From Psychroserpens mesophilus (GTDB lineage: Bacteria > Bacteroidota > Bacteroidia > Flavobacteriales > Flavobacteriaceae): a stretch of DNA of 64,000 nt. Below, one piece after another: positions 1 to 8,189 of the stretch. Numbering within the stretch: position 1 is the first letter of the stretch; each line of letters begins with the position of its first letter. The notes under the pieces were generated by a model. That model had not been told where the DNA came from and made no database searches. It saw only the letters and a list, made by a program, of their open reading frames with translations. The DNA is taken from the NCBI RefSeq assembly GCF_000826645.1, contig NZ_JXJP01000008.1:124001-188000 (forward strand). Direction: 5' to 3'. The position numbers and the translations under genes are program-made.

Positions 1-1393
1 TTTCTAGAGCTTCCAATCCGTTGATTTGTTTTTGTTCCTGAGCTGCTACTGCGCCTTTGAAAGAACCGTCAGTTTTTGCAGCTAAATCGTACAACGCTTT
101 AAATTGCTGCTTTAAGTATTGCTTTTGTTCTGAAAAATCAATGTCAACTTCTGAAATTTGATTCGTGACTTTGGTCTTTAGTGCATCCTGATTTAAGAAC
201 AAATCTGAGATTTTGACATCAAGTTTGTCTAACTTTTCTTTTTGCTTTTCAGTAATCAACAACGCTGAATTACGAAGCAGTAACATTGGAAACACAACAT
301 CATAACTTTCAAAAACAGATTTCAACTGTAGCCAATACGCTAATTCGCCTCCTCCACCAATATAACAAAGATTTGGCAACACGACTTCTTGATATAAAGG
401 TCGCAAAATTACATTAGGCGAAAACCGCTCTGGCACCTCATTGAGGTGTTTTAGTATCTCACTCTTGCTGAAAGTTATGTTAGTGTTATTGACAAAAAAG
501 GTATCATCATTTTCAACGATTCGCTCACGAATACCTTCAGTGATGTAAAACAGATTAATCGCTCTTGGATTGACTTGTATTTTATAGTTTCCCTCTAAAG
601 TATTCAGTTGTTGATTCGCTTCAGAAACTTTAGCAAACGAGGTTTGTTTTACAAGTTCTTCTTCAACATACGGAATGAATTGTTGCTTTAAAGCATGATC
701 ATTTCCATCAACAATTACCAATCCGAAATCCTTAAACAAAGCATTTACCAAATCATGCATGGCTTCAGCCAAATTGGAATGATTGAGATATGCGTTTTTG
801 AAATAAGATTTTAATTCGGAAGCATTAGCTGTTCCAGTTAATTGAGAGCCAAATACTTCAAAAACCTTATCCAAACCTTCAAGATTTAATTCTCCAACAG
901 CTCCTGAAGCACCTCTATTCCATTGTACCTTTTTACCTTTAAAATTGAAGAAATTGATTTCTGCAAAATCGTGATCTTCGGAAGCCATCCAGTAAATCGG
1001 TACAAAATTATAATCAGGATAGGCTGCTTTTAGTTCTTTACACAAATTTATGGTCGAAATAATCTTGTAGAAAAAATATAATGGACCAGTAAATAAATTC
1101 AATTGATGACCCGTAACAACCGTAAAGGTGTTTGAGTGTTCAAGTAAATCAATATGTGTTTGCGTAAGTTTTGAAACCGAAGTATTCGCGTATTGCTTAT
1201 TTAGAGTTTCAACTAATATCTGTCTGGTTTCATCCTTAAAACTTAACTGCTTTTCTTCAATTTGAGCCTTAAAATTCTCAAGCTTAGGAAACCGATTATA
1301 AAATGGTTTTAAAGTGTCCTTTTCATCTAAATAATCACATATTAAAGATGAAAAATAGTTAGTGTCTCTAAACGATAAACAATCAGTTGGCAT
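1..1393 (-). CDS. bshC: Putative cysteine ligase BshC, 3' end beyond the window
   Basis: The reading frame is open from an ATG at 1393 (MPTDCLSFRDTNYF...) to the left edge, giving 464 codons without a stop. BshC is thought to catalyse the last step of bacillithiol synthesis, adding cysteine to glucosaminyl malate in the cytosol. Supporting segments are VVTGHQLNLFTGPLYFFYKI near residue 95, VPIYWMASEDHDFAEI, and the glycine-rich CYIGGGGELAYWLQLK in the second half. A lysine- and glutamine-rich stretch at the visible end fits the coiled-coil region of the family, which is usually about 530 residues, so roughly 65 residues are missing. It is followed upstream by guaB on the same strand with a 113-base gap. 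The assignment is firm on sequence recognition. That this organism makes bacillithiol is inference. Confidence 0.9.
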   Translation of the reverse strand, partial: MPTDCLSFRDTNYFSSLICDYLDEKDTLKPFYNRFPKLENFKAQIEEKQLSFKDETRQILVETLNKQYANTSVSKLTQTHIDLLEHSNTFTVVTGHQLNLFTGPLYFFYKIISTINLCKELKAAYPDYNFVPIYWMASEDHDFAEINFFNFKGKKVQWNRGASGAVGELNLEGLDKVFEVFGSQLTGTANASELKSYFKNAYLNHSNLAEAMHDLVNALFKDFGLVIVDGNDHALKQQFIPYVEEELVKQTSFAKVSEANQQLNTLEGNYKIQVNPRAINLFYITEGIRERIVENDDTFFVNNTNITFSKSEILKHLNEVPERFSPNVILRPLYQEVVLPNLCYIGGGGELAYWLQLKSVFESYDVVFPMLLLRNSALLITEKQKEKLDKLDVKISDLFLNQDALKTKVTNQISEVDIDFSEQKQYLKQQFKALYDLAAKTDGSFKGAVAAQEQKQINGLEALE

Positions 1394-1506
1394 AAATACA
1401 ATTCTATTGAAGCGTAAATATACAGTTATTGCGTTTTTTGGATTGCTAAATTTTAGTTAATTCCTGAGAATAACTATCGAATAGGGATAAAACTAAAGCT
1501 GAAAAA

Positions 1507-2979
1507 TTATCTTGAATAATTAGGTGCTTCCTTAGTAATGGTGACATCGTGAGGATGACTTTCATTAATTCCAGAACTAGTAATTTTCACAAAACGACCC
1601 GTTTCCTTTAGGGTTTCAATATTTTTAGCACCACAATAGCCCATTCCAGCTCGAAGTCCGCCAATAAACTGATGAATACTTTCAACCAGATCACCTTTAT
1701 AAGGCACACGACCAACGATACCTTCAGGTACTAATTTTTTAATATCGTCTTCAACATCCTGGAAGTAGCGATCTTTACTTCCTTGTTTCATAGCTTCCAC
1801 AGAACCCATTCCACGATACGACTTAAATTTTCGTCCTTCGTAAATAATGGTTTCTCCCGGACTTTCTTTTGTTCCAGCTAATAGTGAACCAAGCATCACA
1901 CTATCTGCACCAGCAGCAATCGCTTTTGGAATATCTCCAGTATAACGAATTCCACCATCAGCAATCACAGGAACACCAGAACCTTTAATGGCTGCAGCTA
2001 CTTCTAAAACTGCAGAAAACTGAGGGAATCCGACACCTGCAACCACACGAGTTGTACAAATAGACCCAGGACCAATTCCGACTTTAACCGCATCAGCTCC
2101 AGCATCTACTAAATATTTAGCCGCTTCAGCAGTCGCAATGTTACCGACAATAACATCCAGTTTAGGAAACTTCTTTTTAATCTCTTTTAACACCATCACC
2201 ACACCTTTGGTATGACCATGAGCAGTATCAATAATCACAGCATCAACTCCAGCTTTCACAAGTGCTGAGGCTCTGTCAACGGCATCACCTGTAACTCCAA
2301 TGGCAGCTGCAACACGAAGTCTTCCGTATTGATCTTTATTAGCATTAGGTTTTTGAGTGACTTTAGTAATATCTCTGAAAGTAATTAAACCTTTTAATTT
2401 ATAATCTTCGTCAACAATCAGTAGTTTTTCAATTTTATTTTGCTGAAGAATTTTCTCTGCATCTTTTAATGAGGTTCCTACCGATGCTGTGACTAAATTC
2501 TCTTTTGTCATAACCTCAATGATTGGTCGGTCATTAGCATGTTCAAAACGCAAATCACGATTGGTAACGATTCCTTTTAAAATCCCCTGATCATCAACAA
2601 TTGGAATCCCTCCAATGCTATGCTCTGCCATATTTTGCTTGGCGTCGGAAACTTTAGCGGTTAGAGGTAAGGTCACAGGATCTATAATCATTCCACTTTC
2701 AGCACGTTTTACTTTACGTACTTTTTCAGCTTGTTGATCGATAGTCATATTTTTATGAAGCACACCGATACCACCTTCTTGAGCCATGGCAATTGCCATT
2801 TTACTTTCGGTAACGGTATCCATTGCTGCAGAAACTACAGGAATATTTATAGTGATGTTACGTGTAAATTTAGTTTGAATGTTTACCTCCCTTGGTAACA
2901 CTTCAGAAAATGCTGGTACTAAAAGGACGTCGTCGTAAGTAAGACCTTCGCCTACAATTTTATTTTCGTGTGCTGTCAT
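1507..2979 (-). CDS. guaB: Inosine-5'-monophosphate dehydrogenase
   Basis: This 490-residue protein oxidises IMP to XMP with NAD+, the first committed step of guanine nucleotide synthesis. The order is the N-terminal barrel segment ([14 protein letters not shown]), a pair of CBS domains at roughly 95-210 that insert into the barrel, then the catalytic loop GPGSICTTR with the nucleophilic Cys at about residue 308. The flap motif YRGMGS and the K+/IMP-binding segment GGIRYTGD are also present. Length is typical for the family (about 490). The start ATG is supported by a -7-type element TAAATTTG on the minus strand at 3006-3013, about 27 bases upstream; no clear -33 TTTG accompanies it. It lies upstream of bshC on the same strand. 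Very secure. Confidence 0.98.
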   Translation of the reverse strand: MTAHENKIVGEGLTYDDVLLVPAFSEVLPREVNIQTKFTRNITINIPVVSAAMDTVTESKMAIAMAQEGGIGVLHKNMTIDQQAEKVRKVKRAESGMIIDPVTLPLTAKVSDAKQNMAEHSIGGIPIVDDQGILKGIVTNRDLRFEHANDRPIIEVMTKENLVTASVGTSLKDAEKILQQNKIEKLLIVDEDYKLKGLITFRDITKVTQKPNANKDQYGRLRVAAAIGVTGDAVDRASALVKAGVDAVIIDTAHGHTKGVVMVLKEIKKKFPKLDVIVGNIATAEAAKYLVDAGADAVKVGIGPGSICTTRVVAGVGFPQFSAVLEVAAAIKGSGVPVIADGGIRYTGDIPKAIAAGADSVMLGSLLAGTKESPGETIIYEGRKFKSYRGMGSVEAMKQGSKDRYFQDVEDDIKKLVPEGIVGRVPYKGDLVESIHQFIGGLRAGMGYCGAKNIETLKETGRFVKITSSGINESHPHDVTITKEAPNYSR

Positions 2980-3150
2980 GATGCAATTACGGTTATAATT
3001 GCGAGCAAATTTACACTTTTTTTATGGACTATAGATGATTCCCTAAGATTTAATATCTGAAAATCTCGATTTTTTTAGAACCTAAAATTATTGGTTATCA
3101 ATACCTTATTAACTAAAGGTTAAAATTATTTTTATTTATTCTAAATAAAC

Positions 3151-3181
3151 TTTGAATTATATTAATTCGTACTTAAATTTG
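3151..3181 (+). promoter_or_regulatory. Bacteroidota-type housekeeping promoter
   Basis: TTTG at 3151-3154 and TAAATTTG at 3174-3181 are separated by 19 bases. This matches the Bacteroidota consensus TTTG-N(about 19-21)-TAnnTTTG. It lies 40 bases before the ATG at 3221 of the TonB-dependent receptor and inside any longer reading of that gene, so it supports the later start. Confidence 0.7.
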
Positions 3182-3220
3182 CACCTTCAAATCAAGTTAT
3201 ATTTAATCAGTCTAAATAAA

Positions 3221-5446
3221 ATGAAACTAAACCTGATCCCATTTTTCCTGTTAATCATAGGAGTTGCCACAGCCCAAAATGACCCACAAGAGGTGAAAAC
3301 CGACTCAATACAACAGCTGGATGAAGTCTTACTAAAAGCCAATGTTATTTTTGGAAATAAGTATCAAGCAAAAAATAGAACGGGTTCATCTTATTACATT
3401 TCTCCTAAAGAATTAGCTAAGTTTAATTATACTGATATAAACAGAGTTCTTAAGACCGTTCCTGGTGTTAACATTTTCGAAGAAGACGGATTTGGTCTTC
3501 GTCCGAATATCAGTTTAAGAGGAACCTCGCCAGAGCGAAGTGCAAAAATCTCAATAATGGAAGATGGTGTGCTTATTGCACCTGCACCTTACAGTGCTCC
3601 AGCTGCTTATTATTTTCCGTCTGTTGCCAGAATGGAAGCTGTTGAAATTTTAAAAGGTAGTAGTCAGGTACAATATGGTCCGTTTACGACAGGAGGTGCT
3701 ATCAATTTGGTTTCAAGTCAAATTCCTGATGCCTTTACAGGACGCCTAAAAGCAAGTACAGGAAGTTTTAACACCAGTCAACTTCACGCCAAAATTGGTG
3801 ATCACAAGGATATTTTTGGTTACAGTGTTGAATATTTAAACTTTAGTTCTGATGGTTTTAAAAACTTACCCGACGGAAGCAACACAGGTTTTGACAAAAA
3901 TGATGTTGTGGCTAAATTTAGAATCAATAGTAAAGCCGATGCTGCATTCCAACAGGCTTTAGATATTAAATTTCAATATTCAGACGAGGTATCGAATGAG
4001 ACCTATTTAGGGCTAACTCAGGAAGATTTTAACCGTAATCCGTTTGATCGTTATGCCAGCTCTCAGGAAGATGTTATGACCAATGATCATATTCAGATCA
4101 TGATGACACACCAGATGGATGTTTCAAATCGGATGAGAATCACAACAACAGGTTATTATAACGGATTTTCAAGAAACTGGTATAAATTGAATGATGTTGT
4201 TGCAAATGGAACTAAAGTTGGCATAGCCGACATACTTGAACGTCCTTCAGAATTTTCGGATTATTTAACTATTGTAAATGGATCAGTAAATTCTGATGCT
4301 GATGCACTAATTGTAAAGGCAAACAACCGAGATTATACGTCTAAAGGTGTTCAAACTAAATTTGATTTCCATTGGTCTGGTGAAACGACCTTTCATGATC
4401 TGGAAATTGGTTTACGATATCACTATGATGAAGAGGATCGTTTTCAGTGGAAAGATGGTTACAGTATCGTCAATAGTGATATGATTTTAACTTCAGAAGG
4501 TGTTCCTGGAAGTGATGCTAACAGAATTAGTAGCGCAAATGCTTTTGCTGCCTTCGCGATGTATAAACTTAAATATAAAAAATTAACTGTTACTCCTGGA
4601 CTTCGTTATGAGCATATTGTTTTAAGACGTGATGATTTTGGAACCAATGATTCCGGAAGAACTGGGAATGCCTTATCCAGCAGAGAGAATAAAGTTGATA
4701 TCTTTATTCCAGGTATGGGATTTAATTATAAATTTAATTCTGATGCTTCTGTATTTGGTGGCGTACATAAAGGTTTCTCACCTCCTAGCAATCAAGAAGG
4801 TCAAAAAGCTGAAGAGAGTATCAATTACGAACTGGGAACGCGTTTCAATTTCAAAGGTATTCGAGGAGAAGTTGTAGCTTTCTATAACGATTACAGTAAT
4901 TTATTAGGAAGCGACCTGGCTGCAACAGGTGGCACAGGTTCACTGGAACAATTTAATGCTGGTGAAGTGAGCGTTAGAGGTGTGGAGTTATTACTTAATT
5001 ATGATTTACTACAAAAGAATTCTAAGTTTACTTTGCCTCTAACTTTTGGATACACGTTTACCGATACAGAATTTCAAAACAGTTTTGGTAGTGATGACAG
5101 TCTTTGGGGAGAAGTTACTGAAGGCGATGAATTACCATACATTGCAAAACATCAATTTAACGCTTCAATTTCTTTAGAGCATCAAGCATTTGAACTAAAT
5201 CTAAACGGCCGTTTTAATGGTGCATTTAGAACCTCTGCTGGCACTGAAACTATTACAGATGCAAATGGTGTAACATCTAACTTTATCTTAGATTTCTCCG
5301 GAAAATACCACCTCACAAAATACTTTAGTCTAACAGGTCAAGTAATCAATCTCTTGGATGAAACATATGCTGTTTCAAGAGTACCTGCTGGCATAAGACC
5401 AGGCCATCCCTTTGGTGCTTACGCAGGATTAGAGTTAAGATTCTAA
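3221..5446 (+). CDS. FecA-like TonB-dependent outer-membrane receptor
   Basis: A 741-residue outer-membrane receptor, probably for a ferric-siderophore or ferric-citrate-type ligand. It begins with a signal peptide (MKLNLIPFFLLIIGVATAQ), then a probable TonB box (LDEVLLKA). The plug domain contains LKTVPGVNIFEEDGFGLRPN and RGTSPERSAKISIMEDGVLI followed by APAPYSAP, the arrangement typical of the FecA (iron dicitrate) branch. The remainder is a 22-strand-type barrel ending in an aromatic terminal strand (GLELRF). The ATG at 3221 is preferred because an upstream in-frame ATG at 3152 would encode residues before the signal peptide and overlap the promoter. No carboxypeptidase-like or STN domain is present and no sigma/FecR pair lies beside it. 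The ligand is inferred from family only. Confidence 0.9.
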   Translation: MKLNLIPFFLLIIGVATAQNDPQEVKTDSIQQLDEVLLKANVIFGNKYQAKNRTGSSYYISPKELAKFNYTDINRVLKTVPGVNIFEEDGFGLRPNISLRGTSPERSAKISIMEDGVLIAPAPYSAPAAYYFPSVARMEAVEILKGSSQVQYGPFTTGGAINLVSSQIPDAFTGRLKASTGSFNTSQLHAKIGDHKDIFGYSVEYLNFSSDGFKNLPDGSNTGFDKNDVVAKFRINSKADAAFQQALDIKFQYSDEVSNETYLGLTQEDFNRNPFDRYASSQEDVMTNDHIQIMMTHQMDVSNRMRITTTGYYNGFSRNWYKLNDVVANGTKVGIADILERPSEFSDYLTIVNGSVNSDADALIVKANNRDYTSKGVQTKFDFHWSGETTFHDLEIGLRYHYDEEDRFQWKDGYSIVNSDMILTSEGVPGSDANRISSANAFAAFAMYKLKYKKLTVTPGLRYEHIVLRRDDFGTNDSGRTGNALSSRENKVDIFIPGMGFNYKFNSDASVFGGVHKGFSPPSNQEGQKAEESINYELGTRFNFKGIRGEVVAFYNDYSNLLGSDLAATGGTGSLEQFNAGEVSVRGVELLLNYDLLQKNSKFTLPLTFGYTFTDTEFQNSFGSDDSLWGEVTEGDELPYIAKHQFNASISLEHQAFELNLNGRFNGAFRTSAGTETITDANGVTSNFILDFSGKYHLTKYFSLTGQVINLLDETYAVSRVPAGIRPGHPFGAYAGLELRF

Positions 5447-5466
5447 AATTAATATAATCTAGTAAC

Positions 5467-5498
5467 AAAGCGTCATGTTAACCAGTGGCGCTTTTTTT
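5467..5498. terminator. Bidirectional hairpin terminator between convergent genes
   Basis: AAAGCGTCA at 5467-5475 pairs with TGGCGCTTT at 5486-5494 (one G-T pair), followed by a T run to 5498. It sits between the ends of the receptor gene and the HMG-CoA-lyase-like gene and can serve both strands. Confidence 0.75.
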
Positions 5499-6360
5499 AG
5501 TGATACGCATTAAAGATTTTAGTTGCTTCATTATAGGCGCTTTCAAAACTCATGGCGTTGAGAGTATTATGCTTATTTGAAGTGAAATAAGAGAGTAATT
5601 TTTCGGTTGGCATATTACCTGTAAGTTCATCTTTTGCCATCGGGCAACCTCCAAATCCTTGAATAGCTCCATCAAAACGCATGCAACCAGCCTTGTAAGC
5701 CGCATCGACTTTTTCAAACCACGTTGTTGGTGTGGTATGTAAATGCGCTCCAAACTCAATATTTGGATATTTAAGAATTAAATTTGAAAATAGGTAATCT
5801 ATATTTTCGGGATCTGAACTTCCAATAGTATCACTCAACGATAAAATTTTCACTCCCATATTGCTTAGTCGCTCTGTCCAATCACCTACGATATCGACGT
5901 TCCAAGGATCTCCATATGGATTTCCAAAACCCATTGAAATATAAACTACAACTTCTTTGTTATGCGTATTTGCCAGTTCCAAAATTTCCGAAAGCGTTAC
6001 AACCGATTGTGCAATCGTTTTATGTGTATTACGCATTTGGAAGTTTTCAGAGATTGAAAACGGATATCCTAAATAATTAATTTCAGGATGCTGACAAGCA
6101 TCAGACGCACCTCTTGTATTAGCAATAATTGCTAAAAGCTTGCTGGTAGTTTTTGATAAATCAAGTTTGGATAACACTTCAGCTGTATCTACCATTTGAG
6201 GAATGGCTTTTGGTGATACAAAACTTCCGAAGTCAATAGTATCAAAACCTACTCTTAACAAGGATTGAATGTACTGAACTTTTTTCTCTGTAGGAATAAA
6301 ATCCTTAATGCCTTGCATAGCATCTCTTGGACATTCAATTATTTTAAGTGCTTTATTCAT
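5497..6360 (-). CDS. Hydroxymethylglutaryl-CoA lyase family protein
   Basis: A 287-residue TIM-barrel aldolase of the HMGL-like family, which cleaves HMG-CoA to acetoacetate and acetyl-CoA at the end of leucine breakdown. Visible family features are ECPRDAMQGIKDFIPTEKK at the N-terminus (the R-D substrate and metal residues), FGSFVSPKAIPQMVDT, the metal-ligand HLHTT in the second half, and the signature GFGGCPMAKDELTGNMPTEK carrying the catalytic Cys. Length is slightly short of the usual 300. A TATATTTG (-7-type) element at 6367-6374 on the minus strand ends only 6 bases before the ATG, so the mRNA may be leaderless. It lies 38 bases downstream of the LysE gene on the same strand. Related aldolases on other acyl-CoAs cannot be excluded. 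Confidence 0.87.
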   Translation of the reverse strand: MNKALKIIECPRDAMQGIKDFIPTEKKVQYIQSLLRVGFDTIDFGSFVSPKAIPQMVDTAEVLSKLDLSKTTSKLLAIIANTRGASDACQHPEINYLGYPFSISENFQMRNTHKTIAQSVVTLSEILELANTHNKEVVVYISMGFGNPYGDPWNVDIVGDWTERLSNMGVKILSLSDTIGSSDPENIDYLFSNLILKYPNIEFGAHLHTTPTTWFEKVDAAYKAGCMRFDGAIQGFGGCPMAKDELTGNMPTEKLLSYFTSNKHNTLNAMSFESAYNEATKIFNAYH

Positions 6361-6398
6361 CTAGCCCAAATATAGTAATTAAGATTCTGTTTTTAAAC

Positions 6399-7025
6399 CT
6401 ATTTTTCAGAAGTAAAAATTAGAATAGCAATACCTACAAATACAATGATTTGTAACCATTTCAAATAAAAACCAAGACGTTTATGTTGCTTTATATAATT
6501 TGAAATTGAACCTGCTAAAATGGCTATAGTTGAGAAAATTACTGCAGAAACGAACATGAATAACAAGCCTAAAACATAAAATTGTGTAATGGTGCTCATC
6601 GTTTCACTGAATAAAAATCCAGGGAAAAAAGCTAGAAAAAATATCGAAACTTTCGGATTTAACACATTCATGATAAATCCTTGTTTAAACAATTGCCACA
6701 TACTTTTTTCAGGAATGTCTTCTGAAGTTAAACTCAATTCAGCCTTAGACCGAAATACTTTAAAAGCCAAATATAACAAATACGATGCTCCAAATAATTT
6801 GATAATAAAAAACAGTGAATCACTTTCCTTTATAATAGCAGATACTCCAAAAGCGACTAGAGTTGTATGTACCAAACAACCTGAAATTAAACCAGCAACA
6901 GTTGCTAAGCCAAATATCTTTCCGTTTACAATACTTTGCATCAGCACATAAATATTATCAGGTCCTGGTGATATTGCTAATACGGAAGTAGCAATTATAA
7001 ATGATATGAGAAGATCGACGTTCAG
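6399..7025 (-). CDS. LysE/RhtB family amino-acid exporter, non-ATG start
   Basis: A LysE-type inner-membrane exporter with about five or six hydrophobic segments. The hallmark SPGPDNIYVLMQS lies at the N-terminus, followed by GLISGCLVHTTLVAFGVSAI and the FKQGFIMNVLNPKVSIFFLAFFPGF segment, which is highly characteristic. The first ATG or GTG in frame (GTG at 6947) would cut off SPGPDN and the first membrane segment. The frame stays open upstream to a stop just before 7040, but with no ATG, GTG or TTG. I therefore place the start at CTG 7025, giving LNVDLLISFIIATSVLAISP and 208 residues, the usual family length and N-terminal form. An ATA at 7040 is the alternative. Substrate unknown. Confidence 0.85.
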   Translation of the reverse strand: MNVDLLISFIIATSVLAISPGPDNIYVLMQSIVNGKIFGLATVAGLISGCLVHTTLVAFGVSAIIKESDSLFFIIKLFGASYLLYLAFKVFRSKAELSLTSEDIPEKSMWQLFKQGFIMNVLNPKVSIFFLAFFPGFLFSETMSTITQFYVLGLLFMFVSAVIFSTIAILAGSISNYIKQHKRLGFYLKWLQIIVFVGIAILIFTSEK

Positions 7026-7126
7026 AGTAGTGTCTTTTATTCAAAAATAATATTAAAAAACGTGATATACTGTAAGTATTTTATATTCAATCACGACTGA
7101 ATCTAAATACTATTAACATATTGCTC

Positions 7127-8080
7127 ATGAAAAACTTTACGTCAGTACTAAAATCGCTCATTCTTTTAACAGCAATCCTACAAACAGATATTGGATTTTC
7201 ACAGTCAGCAGCTAGCTATAATATTACATTTACAAGTGTCTGGGAGAATGAAACTGTTGATCCTGTAAACGGAAATAGCACAGCAGCAATACCTGGAAAT
7301 GCGCACTGGTCAAATCTAGTAGGTGCAACACATAACAGTAATTATACGTTAGTCGAAATGGGAACATTGGCTTCAACTGGTGTGAAAAATGTTGCAGAGA
7401 CAGGAAACAATACTGCACTTATGATGGAAGTCATGAATGAAATTAATTTTACTGGAAACGCCAACCAGTGGTTGCAAGAATCATTTTCTCCTTTTCATAA
7501 CATTAGCACTGCAACTCTTAGCAATATTGTAGTTACTTCAGAGTTCCCACTATTGAGTTTAGTATCTATGATTGCTCCTAGTCCAGATTGGATGATTGCT
7601 GTTAACAGTATCCATTTAAGAGCAGGTGGTTCATGGGCTAACGAAATAGTTATTCCTTTGTTTCCTTACGATGCTGGAACCGATAGTGGCACAATGTACA
7701 CATCAGCCAATATGCCAACGTCGCCAAGTCCAGAGCCTATTTCAGATTTAATAAATCAAGGTCCTTTTAATGCGAAACCTATCGGAACACTTACAATAAC
7801 ACTTAATCAAGTCCTTAGTGTAGATGATCAAGCCATAACAAAAGTACTTCTATCTCCAAATCCTTCAAATGGATTGATTACTATCAGTACTACTAATGCA
7901 AATATTTTGAAAACCGCTTCTGTGTTTGACGTTTTGGGAAAACAAGTGTTTGCGTATTCGAAAACAGATCGAGATTCTAATTCAAGTATAGATCTATCAC
8001 ACTTAAATAAAGGTATTTATTTAGTAAGACTACAGCTTGACAATGGCTCACTCTCTACCAAAAGATTAGTTCTCAATTAA
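7127..8080 (+). CDS. Spondin-domain protein with T9SS sorting signal
   Basis: A 317-residue secreted protein. A signal peptide (ending near TDIGFSQS) is followed by a spondin N-terminal domain at about 30-225, recognised by YNITFTSVWE, HWSNLVGATHNSNYTL, SMIAPSPDWMIAVNSIHL and PYDAGTDSGTMYTS. The last 75 residues form a type A T9SS C-terminal domain (LSPNPSNGLITIST, DVLGKQVF, LNKGIYLVRLQLDNG, KRLVLN), which directs export across the outer membrane and surface attachment. The ATG at 7127 is preferred to the in-frame TTG at 7121. The bacterial role of spondin domains is not settled; in animals they occur in extracellular-matrix proteins. A second T9SS cargo gene follows on the same strand. Confidence 0.88.
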   Translation: MKNFTSVLKSLILLTAILQTDIGFSQSAASYNITFTSVWENETVDPVNGNSTAAIPGNAHWSNLVGATHNSNYTLVEMGTLASTGVKNVAETGNNTALMMEVMNEINFTGNANQWLQESFSPFHNISTATLSNIVVTSEFPLLSLVSMIAPSPDWMIAVNSIHLRAGGSWANEIVIPLFPYDAGTDSGTMYTSANMPTSPSPEPISDLINQGPFNAKPIGTLTITLNQVLSVDDQAITKVLLSPNPSNGLITISTTNANILKTASVFDVLGKQVFAYSKTDRDSNSSIDLSHLNKGIYLVRLQLDNGSLSTKRLVLN

Positions 8081-8189
8081 TAAAACGTTGTAAATTTTAG
8101 TCTTTTTTCTAAGTGTTTTATCTATTATTTACGCTAATATTTACACCATTGTAATAAATTGTATATTTTTAGGACTAAATTTCAACTAG

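Noticed and set aside
3152-3220. Upstream in-frame ATG of the FecA-like receptor
   Set aside because: The added residues precede the signal peptide and overlap a consensus promoter; ATG 3221 is the better start.
7127-8080. Spondin-domain gene as a recent transfer from animals
   Set aside because: Base composition is like the surroundings, the T9SS domain is fused normally, and spondin-type domains are known in many Bacteroidota.
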